A stretch of DNA of 64,000 bases, from contig NZ_LMEW01000023.1 of assembly GCF_001426525.1 (NCBI RefSeq), positions 372,001-436,000 on the forward strand, read 5' to 3'. Source of the stretch: Massilia sp. Root133. Lineage in GTDB: Bacteria > Pseudomonadota > Gammaproteobacteria > Burkholderiales > Burkholderiaceae_D. The position numbers and the translations under genes were made by a program. This document shows positions 16,053-25,295 of the stretch, one piece after another. A model generated the notes under the pieces. It did no database searches and was not told where the DNA came from. It was given only the letters and a program-made list of their open reading frames with translations. Every line of letters starts with the position of its first letter. The first letter of the stretch is position 1.

Positions 16053-17636
16053 ATGGAATTCAAGCAGGCATGGCCACTGGGGCTGGCATTCGCCCTCTCG
16101 TCCGTGGCAGCGGTAGAAGCCCCGATCCAGAGCGTCACCTTGTACCCCGGCAGCGCCACGGTGGAGCGCGTCGCGCAGGTGGCGGCCGGCGCGACGCAGG
16201 TCGAGATCACGGGCCTGCCCGCCAACTTCGACAAGGACACCGTCCGGCTGCAGGCCGATGCCGGCATCCAGGTCGGGCAGGTCGTCACGCGCGACCAGGC
16301 GCGGGCCGACAGCCCGAGCGCGCGCGAGGCGGATCTCGAGGCGAAGGTGCAGGCGCTGCAGGACCAGGTTGCCGCGATCGATGCGGACATCAAGTCGGCC
16401 CAGATCGTGCAAGGCTATCTCGAGAAGCTGGGCACGGGCGGCGACAAGCCCGCGCCGGTCGATGCGAAGAACCTGGCCGGCACGCTGGACGCGATCCGCA
16501 AGGGCGCCTTCGATGCGCTCGAGCGCGTGCGCAACGACGAGACGAAGAAGCGCGCGTTGACGAAGCAGCTCGACGCCGCGCAGCGCGAGCTCGCGCAGGC
16601 GCGCGCCGGCGCGCGTGCCGGCCGGACGATCACGGTGCAGGTGGCGGCCCGCCAGGGCGGGAAGATCGTGCTGACTTACCAGGTCGAGCGCGCGGGCTGG
16701 AAGCCGGCGTACCGCGCCGCGCTGGATTCCAGCGCGTCCACCCTCGACCTGGAACGGATGGCGACCATTTCGCAAAAGACGGGCGAGGACTGGACCAATG
16801 TGAAGCTGCGCCTGTCGACCGGCCAGCCGAGCCTCGTCGTGGCCGCGCCCGATCCGTTGCCGTGGCTGCTGGACTACCAGCCGCCCACCGAGAAAATCGT
16901 CGCCCCCACCACTGCCATGTTCCGCGCCATGCCCGCACCGGCGCCCGCGGCGCCACCGCCACCGCCCGCCGCCGACGCGGACGATTACATCGCCCCCATC
17001 CTGGAATCGCAGGGGAATTTCACGACCGAATTCGAGGTGCCGGCCCGCGTCACGCTGGCGTCGGACGGCCGCGAGATCGCCGTCAGCCTGTCGCGCCAGA
17101 CCTTGAAGGCGGAGCAGCGCGTCCTCGTCGCGCCGAGGAGCGGCCATGACGCGGCGGTCCTGACGGCGCAGGCGGCGCGGCCCGACGGCGTCTGGCTGCC
17201 CGGCCAGGTGCAGCTGCAGCGCGACGGCACCTATGTCGGCGCGCTGCGCTGGGATCCGCAGGCGGGCGAGCGCTTCCGCCTGGCGTTCGGACGCGACCCG
17301 CTCGTGCGCGTGAAGGTCGAGGAGCGCGACCGCAAGTCGGGCCAGGCGGGCTTCTTCAACGGCGCCAACCAGCGCCGCATCGCGCAGACGTATGTCGTGA
17401 CGAGCACCCATCGCCAGCCGATCGACGTGCTCGTGCTCGAACCCACGCCCGTCAGCGAATCGGACAAGGTGACCGTCAAGACGGCCCTGCGTCCGGAGCC
17501 GGACGTCCGCGACTGGGAGCAGCGGCGCGGACTGGTCGGCTGGACGCGGACCCTGAAGCCGAACGAGACGGCCCGTTTCGACGTCGACTACGTCATCGAT
17601 TATCCGAAAGAGGGCTACGTGCAGGGCTTGCCCTGA
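16053..17636 (+). CDS. DUF4139 (mucoidy inhibitor MuiA-like) protein
   Basis: 527 aa. A short export signal (MEFKQAWPLGLAFALSSVAAVEA) precedes a DUF4140 domain (about 24-120, PIQSVTLYPGSATVERVAQV), a coiled coil (about 90-190, RELAQARAGARAGR) and the C-terminal DUF4139 beta domain (about 200-527), interrupted by a Pro/Ala-rich linker near 290-308. The family was named from a mucoidy inhibitor; molecular function is unknown. The start at 16053 lies only 7 bp after the tnpB stop, so its native promoter was probably disturbed by the IS element. Its stop abuts that of the convergent pectinase gene. Confidence 0.88.
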   Translation: MEFKQAWPLGLAFALSSVAAVEAPIQSVTLYPGSATVERVAQVAAGATQVEITGLPANFDKDTVRLQADAGIQVGQVVTRDQARADSPSAREADLEAKVQALQDQVAAIDADIKSAQIVQGYLEKLGTGGDKPAPVDAKNLAGTLDAIRKGAFDALERVRNDETKKRALTKQLDAAQRELAQARAGARAGRTITVQVAARQGGKIVLTYQVERAGWKPAYRAALDSSASTLDLERMATISQKTGEDWTNVKLRLSTGQPSLVVAAPDPLPWLLDYQPPTEKIVAPTTAMFRAMPAPAPAAPPPPPAADADDYIAPILESQGNFTTEFEVPARVTLASDGREIAVSLSRQTLKAEQRVLVAPRSGHDAAVLTAQAARPDGVWLPGQVQLQRDGTYVGALRWDPQAGERFRLAFGRDPLVRVKVEERDRKSGQAGFFNGANQRRIAQTYVVTSTHRQPIDVLVLEPTPVSESDKVTVKTALRPEPDVRDWEQRRGLVGWTRTLKPNETARFDVDYVIDYPKEGYVQGLP

Positions 17637-20600
17637 TCACGGCTGCGGAGCCCACCCCGCGCCGCCGCCGTAAGCCGCAAAGACCCTGGCACGCGTCGCG
17701 AAACGGTTCGCCACGTCGGCATCGGACAGCACGTAGCCGCCCACGCGCGTGCGCAGGTCGAGCGGCGTGCCGGCCAGCGTCGTGCTGCCGTACTCGCGCC
17801 AGCCCGCGTCCGCGCTCGCCACGGCCGGATTCGGCGCCGGCTGGTTATTGACACCCTGGCCCGCCCAGCCGGCCGGCGCCACGTGCACGTCCATCCTGCA
17901 GTTCACGAAGGCGACGTTGTCCCACGTGCTCGTCGTGCCCGGACTGCGCGCCAGATACGTCGCGCCGGCCGGCACGTCGCCGTGGTTCGGGCCGGGACCG
18001 GGGCCGTGTGTCAGCACGCTGTTCAGGAAGACGTAGCCGATGTCCGTCGCCACGGGCACGCGCGCCTGCAGCACGTAGCCGCCGCTCGATGCGTTGGCGC
18101 TGTCGCCCACGCTGCGGATCTCGCTGTTCTCGAACAGGGCCGCGTGGCTGCTGCCCCAGATGAAGTCGACGTTGCCCGCGACGAGCGTGTCGTAGAACCA
18201 CGCCCAGCCCTTCAGGTTCAGCGTGTCCTGTTCGCTCGTGAAGTTCGCGTGCTTCGCGACGAGGCGCGTGTCGCTGTTGAAGTACAGCGTCTCCGCCTGG
18301 CCCGAGATCGCGGCCGAACGGATCGTCGTGTTGTCGATCGTGAGCGTGTCGAGCACCAGCATGTCCGCGTTCTCGACCAGCATCACGGCCCGTCCGCCCG
18401 CGGGCGAACCGGCCACCGTCGGCGACTGGCTCGACCCGGTGCCCGGGTTCAGCGTCTCGTTGTTTGTGTAGCGGATCACGGCGCCGTCGCGGCTCTCGCC
18501 CTTGATCGTGACGTTGTCCTTGCCGTTCAGGTACAGCAGCTCGTCGTAGGTGCCGTTCTTCACGGCGATCGTCACGGGCGCCGTCTTCGCGAAATTCTGC
18601 ATCGCGTAGTTCAGCGCGCCCTGCACGGTGCGGAAGTCGGCCGTGCCGTCGTCGTCGACGGTGATCGTGCCCGCGGCCGGCGGAGCCGCCTTCGTCGTGA
18701 ACGACCAGCCGCCAAGCTTGCCGATGCCGACGAACGGCAGGCCGCCCAGCGTCGTGTCGGTGAACACGCCGTCGGCGATCGCGACATAGTATTCGGTGCC
18801 GTAGGCGAGCTTGCCCGAGTGCGGCGCGATGCGCACCGTGTTGCCGTCGATGCGGATCGGCGCCGTGTTCACGCGCCGCACGAGCGCCTGGCCCGGGTAG
18901 CCGAGGGCATCCGTCTCGCCGTTCGTGCGGATCACGTCGACCAGGGCATCGTCGGCCTTGCGGAAGATGCGGATGCTGCCGTTTGCGCCCAGCGTGGGCG
19001 GACTGTCGAACGTCAGTTTCAACACCGTGTCGACGTTCACCGCGCCCGCCTGCGCGGCCGGGCTGCTGGCGCCCGCAAGCGCGTACGTCTGCGTGGGCTG
19101 GACGAATTGCGCGCCGATGGTCGCCGCGATCGTGCGCGTGAGGCTTGGGTCGGAGCCGCTCGTGAACATGATGCTGGCGGTGCCGGCGGACAGCGGCGTC
19201 AGGGTGACGGTGTTGCCGTTCGCGCTCGCGCCGACGACGGCCGGATTGCTGGACGCGACGGTAAAACTGTCGGCGGTGCCGTCCGCCGTGACGGCGGTGA
19301 CGGCGATCGTGAGCGGCGCATCGCCCGCTTCGGCCGTGTAGGCCGTCGCGGCCGGATCGAGCGTCAGCTGCACGGGTTTCTGGCGCGGGTCGCCCACGCG
19401 CACGTCGTCGACCTGGAACGATTTATTGGCCGTGTACAGGCCGATCAGGCCGCGCTGCGCGAACGACGCATCGGTCACGCTGCCGAGGTTCTTCCCGTCC
19501 AGGTAGACGGTGAGCGTGGTGCCGATCATTTCGAAGCGGACCGTGTAGAACTGGGCATCCATCGCGATCGGCATCTTGACCTGTTTCGGGCGGCTGAGCG
19601 TCCCGTTCAGCATGCGCGCGATCTCGACCTGCGTGCTCGTCGTGCTGTTCTGGACGTTCAGGCCCGCGCCATACCAGTTGGCCGCATCGACGTAGCGCGC
19701 GACGAGGTAAAGCTGCTTGTTGCCCGTCGTGCCGTTGGCCATCGGGCGGATGCGCGCTTCCACGTAATAGTCGGCTGAAGGGACGCCGGTAAAGGCGTCC
19801 GGCTTCACGAGCGCAAGCACGCCGCCCGTCGTCGCGGCCGTGTACTGCAGCACCTTGCTGGCGCTGCCGGCCGCTTCTTCCGTCACGCCGAAGGTGCCGT
19901 TCGGACCGGCCACGGGGAGCAGGTTCCATTTTGCCGCGCTGCCGGACTGGAAATCGTCGCAGAAGTACAGGCCGCTGGCGGGGCAGTTCAGCGTGGGCCC
20001 CGTGTCGATGGTGGTGTTACCTGTGCCGGTGATCGCCGTCGTTAGCTTGCCGCCGCCCGCCTGCGCCAGTGCGTTCGCTTTCACGAGGGCGGCCGGGCGC
20101 GGCGTGTAGGCGTAAGGCGGGGTCCACGTCGTCGCGCTGGACACGGCGCATGCCCCCAGCGCCGCGCCGTTCAGCAGCGAGCCGGTGTCCTTGAAGGTGC
20201 CGGCCGTGGCGTCGCCCGGATTCCTGACCACGCTGTCGCAGCCGCTCGCGCCCGCGATCTCGAACACGTTCGCGTTCGATAGGATCTTCGCATTCGCGCC
20301 GGGGCCCACGCTGTAGCTGTTCTTGTACACGTCGGCCGTCTTGCTGCCCGTGTAGTAGTTGTTGAAGAGGTGGACCTGGCCGAAGCGCACGCGCGGCGCG
20401 CGCGACTGGATCGCGCGGAACACGTTGTTGCTGAAGGTGACGCGCAGCTTGCCCTCGTCCGCCGTGGCCGAAGCGCTCGAGCCGATCAGGTTGTTCTTGT
20501 CGTGTTCACCGAACACGTTGTACGACACCGTCACGTAGTCGGACGCGTTGGTGATGTCGACGGCGCCGTCGTGGCACTGCTTCACGTGGCCGTTCTCGAT

Positions 20601-21185
20601 GGGCAGGAAGTTGTCCGTGACCGGCGCGTCGGTGAACGAGTTGTGGTCGATCCACACGTGGTCCGAGCCCGAGATGCCGATGGCGTCATAGGCCGCGTTC
20701 CAGTTGCCGGTCGAGCCGTCGGTCGGGTCCCACACGGGGGCGACGTCGCACGGGTTCTGGATCTTGAGGTTGCGGATGATGATCTGGCTGACGTTCGACA
20801 GGATGATGTGGCCGTTGACCAGGCCGGAATTGGCGCCGTCGCCGATCAGGGTCGTGTTGTTCTTGAGGCGGATCGCGCCGCGCGCGGACTGGTCGGCGGT
20901 ACTCGTGTACGGCCGGCCTTCCGTCATGTCGACGAGGCCGGACAGCTTGATGATCTTGGGCGTCGTGCCGCCGTTGGCGATGGCCGCGAGCAGCTGCGCG
21001 CGGTTCGTCACGGTGTAGATCTGGTCGGTGGCGGCATTGGCGCCGGCGACGGTGCCGCCCCCCTGGCTCGCCCAGCCGTCGAGCGGCGCGGTGGCGCGGG
21101 CCGGATCCGTGGCGGCGGTGGCGCCATTGACGGTAAGGCAGAGCGCGGCGAGCGCGAGCGCCGCCCCGATACGTGCGTATCTCAT
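17637..21185 (-). CDS. bifunctional pectate lyase / pectinesterase
   Basis: 1182 aa, secreted. Signal peptide to about 25. Pectate lyase (PL1 beta-helix) about 31-370 with WIDHNSF, HDGAVDIT, FGEHDKNNLIG and the catalytic-arginine segment SRAPRVRFG (261-269). LamG-like beta-sandwich about 405-600. Two Ig-like domains about 605-690 (BIG_2 type) and 695-835 (SwmB type). Pectinesterase (CE8 beta-helix) about 838-1182 with SEQDTL (Asp987), VDFIWG (Asp1007) and TYLARSPG. De-esterification and cleavage are thus joined on one chain. The ATG at 21185 follows AAGGAGA. It lies 25 bp downstream of a PEP-CTERM gene and is probably co-transcribed. Confidence 0.93.
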   Translation of the reverse strand: MRYARIGAALALAALCLTVNGATAATDPARATAPLDGWASQGGGTVAGANAATDQIYTVTNRAQLLAAIANGGTTPKIIKLSGLVDMTEGRPYTSTADQSARGAIRLKNNTTLIGDGANSGLVNGHIILSNVSQIIIRNLKIQNPCDVAPVWDPTDGSTGNWNAAYDAIGISGSDHVWIDHNSFTDAPVTDNFLPIENGHVKQCHDGAVDITNASDYVTVSYNVFGEHDKNNLIGSSASATADEGKLRVTFSNNVFRAIQSRAPRVRFGQVHLFNNYYTGSKTADVYKNSYSVGPGANAKILSNANVFEIAGASGCDSVVRNPGDATAGTFKDTGSLLNGAALGACAVSSATTWTPPYAYTPRPAALVKANALAQAGGGKLTTAITGTGNTTIDTGPTLNCPASGLYFCDDFQSGSAAKWNLLPVAGPNGTFGVTEEAAGSASKVLQYTAATTGGVLALVKPDAFTGVPSADYYVEARIRPMANGTTGNKQLYLVARYVDAANWYGAGLNVQNSTTSTQVEIARMLNGTLSRPKQVKMPIAMDAQFYTVRFEMIGTTLTVYLDGKNLGSVTDASFAQRGLIGLYTANKSFQVDDVRVGDPRQKPVQLTLDPAATAYTAEAGDAPLTIAVTAVTADGTADSFTVASSNPAVVGASANGNTVTLTPLSAGTASIMFTSGSDPSLTRTIAATIGAQFVQPTQTYALAGASSPAAQAGAVNVDTVLKLTFDSPPTLGANGSIRIFRKADDALVDVIRTNGETDALGYPGQALVRRVNTAPIRIDGNTVRIAPHSGKLAYGTEYYVAIADGVFTDTTLGGLPFVGIGKLGGWSFTTKAAPPAAGTITVDDDGTADFRTVQGALNYAMQNFAKTAPVTIAVKNGTYDELLYLNGKDNVTIKGESRDGAVIRYTNNETLNPGTGSSQSPTVAGSPAGGRAVMLVENADMLVLDTLTIDNTTIRSAAISGQAETLYFNSDTRLVAKHANFTSEQDTLNLKGWAWFYDTLVAGNVDFIWGSSHAALFENSEIRSVGDSANASSGGYVLQARVPVATDIGYVFLNSVLTHGPGPGPNHGDVPAGATYLARSPGTTSTWDNVAFVNCRMDVHVAPAGWAGQGVNNQPAPNPAVASADAGWREYGSTTLAGTPLDLRTRVGGYVLSDADVANRFATRARVFAAYGGGAGWAPQP

Positions 21186-21210
21186 GGATGTCTCCTTGGC
21201 AGAGGGCGGC

Positions 21211-21774
21211 TCAGGCGCGGCGGCGGCTGAATGCGAGACCGGCGGCGCCGGCCAGCAGCAGGGCAGGGACCGCGGGTTCGGGGACGTCCGCGGCGCCGAT
21301 CTGCGCCGTGATCGAACCGTAGTCGCCATGCCACGCGAGCCCGCCCAGGTCGACGGCGATGGTGTGGCCGTCGACGACACTCAGGCCGGGCACACCGTCG
21401 ACCGCGCTGCCGTCCAGCAGCGTGAAGCGCGTGATGGCGGCGGGCAGCGTCGCGCCGAAGTCGAAGGTCAGCTTGTAGTCGCCGGTGGGGACGGGCATGT
21501 TCTCGTAGATCGTGAGCGTGCCGTCCTTGGCGAAATCGAAGCCGAACAGGAAGTCGGCCGTGAGGAATTCGACGCCGCTGTCGGTCGGGTCGAGCGTGCT
21601 GGTGTTGCAGCCGGGTTCCTGGGCGAACAGGTGGTCGAGTCCGAGGACGTCGGCCGCGCTGCCGTTGTAGGTGGCGGTAATGTGGGCGTCTTGCAGGGAA
21701 AGCGGTGCTGCCTGTGCCTGGCCGCTGGCAAGGGCTGCCAGGACCAGGGTCTCCAAGATTGTAGTCGTTTTCAT
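21211..21774 (-). CDS. PEP-CTERM sorting domain protein
   Basis: 187 aa. Signal peptide MKTTTILETLVLAALASGQAQA, a beta-rich middle (about 25-160), and a C-terminal sorting signal: DVPEPAVPALLLAGAAGLAF followed by SRRRA. The protein should be cleaved by an exosortase (not in this window) and released or anchored at the surface. It is the first gene of a pair with the pectate lyase/pectinesterase, so I infer a role in pectin binding or display of the enzyme; no catalytic motif is seen. The start at 21774 follows GGGAATAA. Confidence 0.88.
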   Translation of the reverse strand: MKTTTILETLVLAALASGQAQAAPLSLQDAHITATYNGSAADVLGLDHLFAQEPGCNTSTLDPTDSGVEFLTADFLFGFDFAKDGTLTIYENMPVPTGDYKLTFDFGATLPAAITRFTLLDGSAVDGVPGLSVVDGHTIAVDLGGLAWHGDYGSITAQIGAADVPEPAVPALLLAGAAGLAFSRRRA

Positions 21775-21931
21775 TGTTATTCCCGATGAGCCATGGCGGT
21801 GCCTGGCCGGATGCCGGGCCGCCAGGTCGGGAAATGTTAGCACGAGGTTATCTAAATTGGTCGGACCAGTTGAAATATTTTTAGACCAGAATTGAAAGTG
21901 GCTTGACCAATTAAAAAGCCGGAAAAAACAA

Positions 21932-21967
21932 AACCCCGGCCCGCAGGATGCGGAACCGGGGTTTTTC
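21932..21967 (-). terminator. rho-independent terminator of icd
   Basis: On the minus strand AACCCCGG...CCGGGGTT forms an 8-bp stem whose loop contains a second small stem (CCGCA/TGCGG), followed by TTGTTTTTTCC. It lies 27 bp after the icd stop codon. The other strand also has a short T run, so it may act in both directions. Confidence 0.85.
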
Positions 21968-21993
21968 AGAGGACTACCGGGTGCAGGACGCTA

Positions 21994-24228
21994 TCAGGCG
22001 CCGACGCTTTCCAGTGCCTTGTTGAAGGTCGCGCTCGGACGCATCACGGCCTTGACCTTGGCATTGTCCGGCTTGTAGTAGCCGCCGATGTCGACCGGCT
22101 TGCCCTGGATCTCGATCAGTTCGGACACGATCTTCTGCTCGTTCTCGGCCAGTTGCTTGGCCAGCGGCGCGAAGTACGCGGCCAGCTCGGCGTCTTCCGT
22201 CTGCTGTGCCAGTTCCTGCGCCCAGAACATCGACAGGTAGAACTGGCTGCCGCGGTTGTCGAGTTCACCGGTCTTCGGCGACGGCGACTTGCGGTTGTCC
22301 AGCAGCTTGCCGGTGGCGGCGTCCAGCGTCTTGGCCAGCAGCTTGGCTTTCGCGTTGCCGGTCTTCAGGCCCAGGTCTTCGAGGCTCACGGCCAGCGCGA
22401 GGAATTCGCCCAGCGAGTCCCAGCGCAGGTGGTTTTCCTCGGTCAGCTGCTGCACGTGCTTCGGTGCCGAACCGCCGGCGCCCGTCTCGTACATGCCGCC
22501 GCCGGCCATCAGCGGGACGATCGACAGCATCTTGGCGCTGGTGCCCAGTTCCAGGATCGGGAACAGGTCGGTCAGGTAGTCGCGCAGGATGTTGCCGGTC
22601 ACCGAGATGGTGTCCAGGCCGCGGAAGGCACGCTCCAGCGTGAAGCGCATCGCGCGCACCTGCGACATGATCTGGATGTCCAGGCCTTCCGTGTCGTGAT
22701 CCTTCAGGTACGTCTTGACCTTCTTGATCAGTTCATTCTCGTGCGGACGGTACGGGTCCAGCCAGAACACGGCCGGCATGCCGGAGTTGCGGGCGCGGGT
22801 GACGGCCAGCTTGACCCAGTCGCGGATCGGCGCGTCCTTCACCTGGCACATGCGCCAGATGTCGCCCTTCTCGACGTTCTGCGACAGCAGCACTTCGCCC
22901 GTTGCCAGGTCGGTGATGTTGGCGACGCCGTCTTCCTGCACTTCGAAGGTCTTGTCGTGCGAACCGTATTCCTCGGCCTGCTGGGCCATCAGGCCGACGT
23001 TCGGGACGGTGCCCATCGTGCGCGGGTCGAAGGCGCCATGCCATTTGCAGAAGTTGATGATCTCCTGGTAGATGCGGGCGAACGTCGATTCCGGGATCAC
23101 GGCCTTGACTTCCTTCAGGCGGCCGTCGGCGCCGTACATCTTGCCGCCGGCGCGGATCATCGCCGGCATCGATGCATCGACGATCACGTCGTTCGGCGAG
23201 TGGAAGTTGGTGATGCCCTTGGCCGAGTCGACCATCGCCAGCGCCGGGCGGTGTTCCTGGCAGGCGTGGATGTCGCGGATGATTTCTTCGCGCTGCGAAT
23301 CCGGCAGCTTGGCGATCTTGTTGTACAGGTCGGCCATGCCGTTGTTGACGTTCACGCCCAGGCTGTTCAGCAGTTCGCCGTGCTTCTCGAAGGCTTCCTT
23401 GTAGAAGGTGCGGACCGCGTGGCCGAACACGATCGGGTGCGACACCTTCATCATGGTCGCCTTCACGTGCAGCGAGAACATCACGCCGGTCTTGTGCGCG
23501 TCTTCGATCTGCTGTTCGTAGAACTCGAGCAGGGCCTTGCGGCTCATGAACATCGAGTCGATGATCTCGCCGTCCAGCAGGGAGACCTTCGGCTTCAGCA
23601 CGATGGTCTCGCCGCTCTTGGTGATCAGTTCCATCTTGACGTCGCGCGCGCGGTCGAGCGTCATCGACTTTTCGCCGTGGTAGAAGTCACCGTGGGTCAT
23701 GTGCGACACGTGCGTGCGCGATGCCTGCGACCATTCGCCCATCGAGTGGGGGTTCTTGCGGGCGTATTCCTTGACGGCCTTCGGCGCGCGGCGGTCCGAG
23801 TTACCTTCGCGCAGGACCGGGTTCACGGACGAGCCGATGCACTTGCCGTAGCGGGCCTTGATCTCTTTTTCTTCGTCCGTCTTCGGATCGGCCGGGTAGT
23901 CCGGGAGGTTGTAGCCCTTGCCCTGGAGTTCCTTGATGGCTGCCTGCAGCTGGCCCACCGATGCCGAGATGTTCGGCAGCTTGATGATGTTGGCGTCCGG
24001 CTGCAGCGTCTTCTTGCCGAGTTCCGACAGCGTGTCCGGCACGCGCTGGTCCGGCGACAGGCGGTCGGCGAAGACCGCCAGGATACGCGCCGCGACGGAG
24101 ATGTCGCTCTCTTCGATGCGGATGCCGGCGGGTTTGGCAAACGTCTCGACGATGGGCAGGAAGGCGTGGGTGGCCAGCAGGGGCGCCTCGTCGGTTAGGG
24201 TATAGATGATGGTCTGATCACTGCTCAT
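21994..24228 (-). CDS. icd: isocitrate dehydrogenase, NADP-dependent, monomeric type
   Basis: 744 aa, the full usual length of the monomeric class. It catalyses oxidative decarboxylation of isocitrate to 2-oxoglutarate with NADP+ in the TCA cycle. Diagnostic stretches are IKLPNISASVGQL, SSVNPVLREGNSDRRAP, HGEKSMTL and GTVPNVGLMAQQAEEYGSHDKTFE. It stands alone between two intergenic regions with its own terminator. The window has no dimeric icd. Confidence 0.97.
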   Translation of the reverse strand: MSSDQTIIYTLTDEAPLLATHAFLPIVETFAKPAGIRIEESDISVAARILAVFADRLSPDQRVPDTLSELGKKTLQPDANIIKLPNISASVGQLQAAIKELQGKGYNLPDYPADPKTDEEKEIKARYGKCIGSSVNPVLREGNSDRRAPKAVKEYARKNPHSMGEWSQASRTHVSHMTHGDFYHGEKSMTLDRARDVKMELITKSGETIVLKPKVSLLDGEIIDSMFMSRKALLEFYEQQIEDAHKTGVMFSLHVKATMMKVSHPIVFGHAVRTFYKEAFEKHGELLNSLGVNVNNGMADLYNKIAKLPDSQREEIIRDIHACQEHRPALAMVDSAKGITNFHSPNDVIVDASMPAMIRAGGKMYGADGRLKEVKAVIPESTFARIYQEIINFCKWHGAFDPRTMGTVPNVGLMAQQAEEYGSHDKTFEVQEDGVANITDLATGEVLLSQNVEKGDIWRMCQVKDAPIRDWVKLAVTRARNSGMPAVFWLDPYRPHENELIKKVKTYLKDHDTEGLDIQIMSQVRAMRFTLERAFRGLDTISVTGNILRDYLTDLFPILELGTSAKMLSIVPLMAGGGMYETGAGGSAPKHVQQLTEENHLRWDSLGEFLALAVSLEDLGLKTGNAKAKLLAKTLDAATGKLLDNRKSPSPKTGELDNRGSQFYLSMFWAQELAQQTEDAELAAYFAPLAKQLAENEQKIVSELIEIQGKPVDIGGYYKPDNAKVKAVMRPSATFNKALESVGA

Positions 24229-24420
24229 ACGCTGGTTCCTCGATGTGCGGGAGGGTTTGGAGTTCTACTACTAAAAAAACATCGGCTGTCCGGGCCACGC
24301 GCCTATGGTGGTGAACAGATCGAGGATCATACTCCGTCAAACATCGATCCGGCGGCCACAAACGTCGTATGTTGCCTTACGACTAAGTCTTATATAAGAC
24401 ATAGGACAGCCGCTATTATG

Positions 24421-24468
24421 CACGACCTTTTCGCAAAGGCGAAGCAGATCGTGAAAGGCCTTTTCGCA
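24421..24468. repeat. short repeats downstream of the LytTR gene
   Basis: CCTTTTCGCA occurs at 24426-24435 and 24459-24468, with small self-complementary parts (CCTTT/AAAGG around 24426-24439, AAAGGCCTTT at 24455-24464). It starts 10 bp after the response regulator's stop codon and may form its terminator, although a clean T tract is missing. Confidence 0.35.
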
Positions 24469-24477
24469 ATGTGGGAT

Positions 24478-25278
24478 TTACATCTGGCGGAACAGGTCGG
24501 CGTAGTTGCGGCTGACGACCAGTTGTTCGTCGCGGCCCTTCAGTTTGACCAGTAGCCGGCCGCGGAAGTCCGTGCGCGTGCCGGCCACGTGGCGCGCGGC
24601 GACGATCACGCCGCGGTGGATCTGCCAGAACTGCTGCGGGTCGAGCTGGTCGCGCAGCTGGCGCATCGGCGTGCGGATCAGGTGCTCGCCGTCGGCCACG
24701 AACACGCTCGTGTACTTGTCGTTGCTCTGGAAGTAGATGACTTCGTCGATGGCGATCAGCCGCGTCTCCTGGCCTTGCGCGGCGCGGATCCACTGCAGCG
24801 GCGCGGCCTGCGCCGGCGCGGCTGCGGGCGCGGCGGGCGCCATGCCGAGCTGGCGCAGCAGGCCGGCCAGCATGTCGGCGGACGGCGCCGCGGGCGCGGG
24901 GGCGGACAGCGTTTCCTTCAACCGTACGACCGTCCGCTGCAGCCGCTCCAGGCGAATGGGTTTCAGCAGGTAGTCGAACGCGGCGTGCTCGAACGCCTGC
25001 AGCGCGTACGCCTCGTGCGCGGTCGTGAACACGACGCGCGGCGCATTCTTCTCATCGACGAGGCGGGCAGCGAGATCGAGGCCGTTCAGGCCGGGCATCT
25101 GGATGTCGAGGAACAGGATGTCGGGCGTCAGCTCGTCGACGAGGCGCAGCGCTTCGATGCCGTTGCCGGCGCGGCCGACGATGCGCAGTTCCGGCCAGGC
25201 GGTGGCCAGTTGTTCTTCGAGGTAGGCCAGCAGGTGCGGTTCGTCGTCGGCAAGCAGGGCGCGGATGGGGTCGATGAT
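24478..25278 (-). CDS. LytTR family response regulator with apparent ATC start
   Basis: 266 aa from ATC at 25278. A receiver domain (1 to about 125; ALLADDEPHLL acidic pocket, phospho-acceptor Asp in LFLDIQMPG, LLKPI lysine) is joined by an Ala/Pro linker to a LytTR DNA-binding domain (about 165-266; QSNDKYTSVF, QIHRGVIV). The first ATG in frame (25098) would delete half the receiver domain, and no ATG, GTG or TTG lies in frame between the kinase stop and the receiver. The ATC codons at 25278 and 25275 follow GAGGTG. Partner of the LytS-like kinase 17 bp upstream. Confidence 0.85.
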   Translation of the reverse strand: MIDPIRALLADDEPHLLAYLEEQLATAWPELRIVGRAGNGIEALRLVDELTPDILFLDIQMPGLNGLDLAARLVDEKNAPRVVFTTAHEAYALQAFEHAAFDYLLKPIRLERLQRTVVRLKETLSAPAPAAPSADMLAGLLRQLGMAPAAPAAAPAQAAPLQWIRAAQGQETRLIAIDEVIYFQSNDKYTSVFVADGEHLIRTPMRQLRDQLDPQQFWQIHRGVIVAARHVAGTRTDFRGRLLVKLKGRDEQLVVSRNYADLFRQM

Positions 25279-25295
25279 GGCACCTCGGTAAAACG

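Noticed and set aside
22153..24198. 681-codon plus-strand frame opposite icd
   Set aside because: Antisense to a gene with full-length match to a well-known family; no motif of its own.
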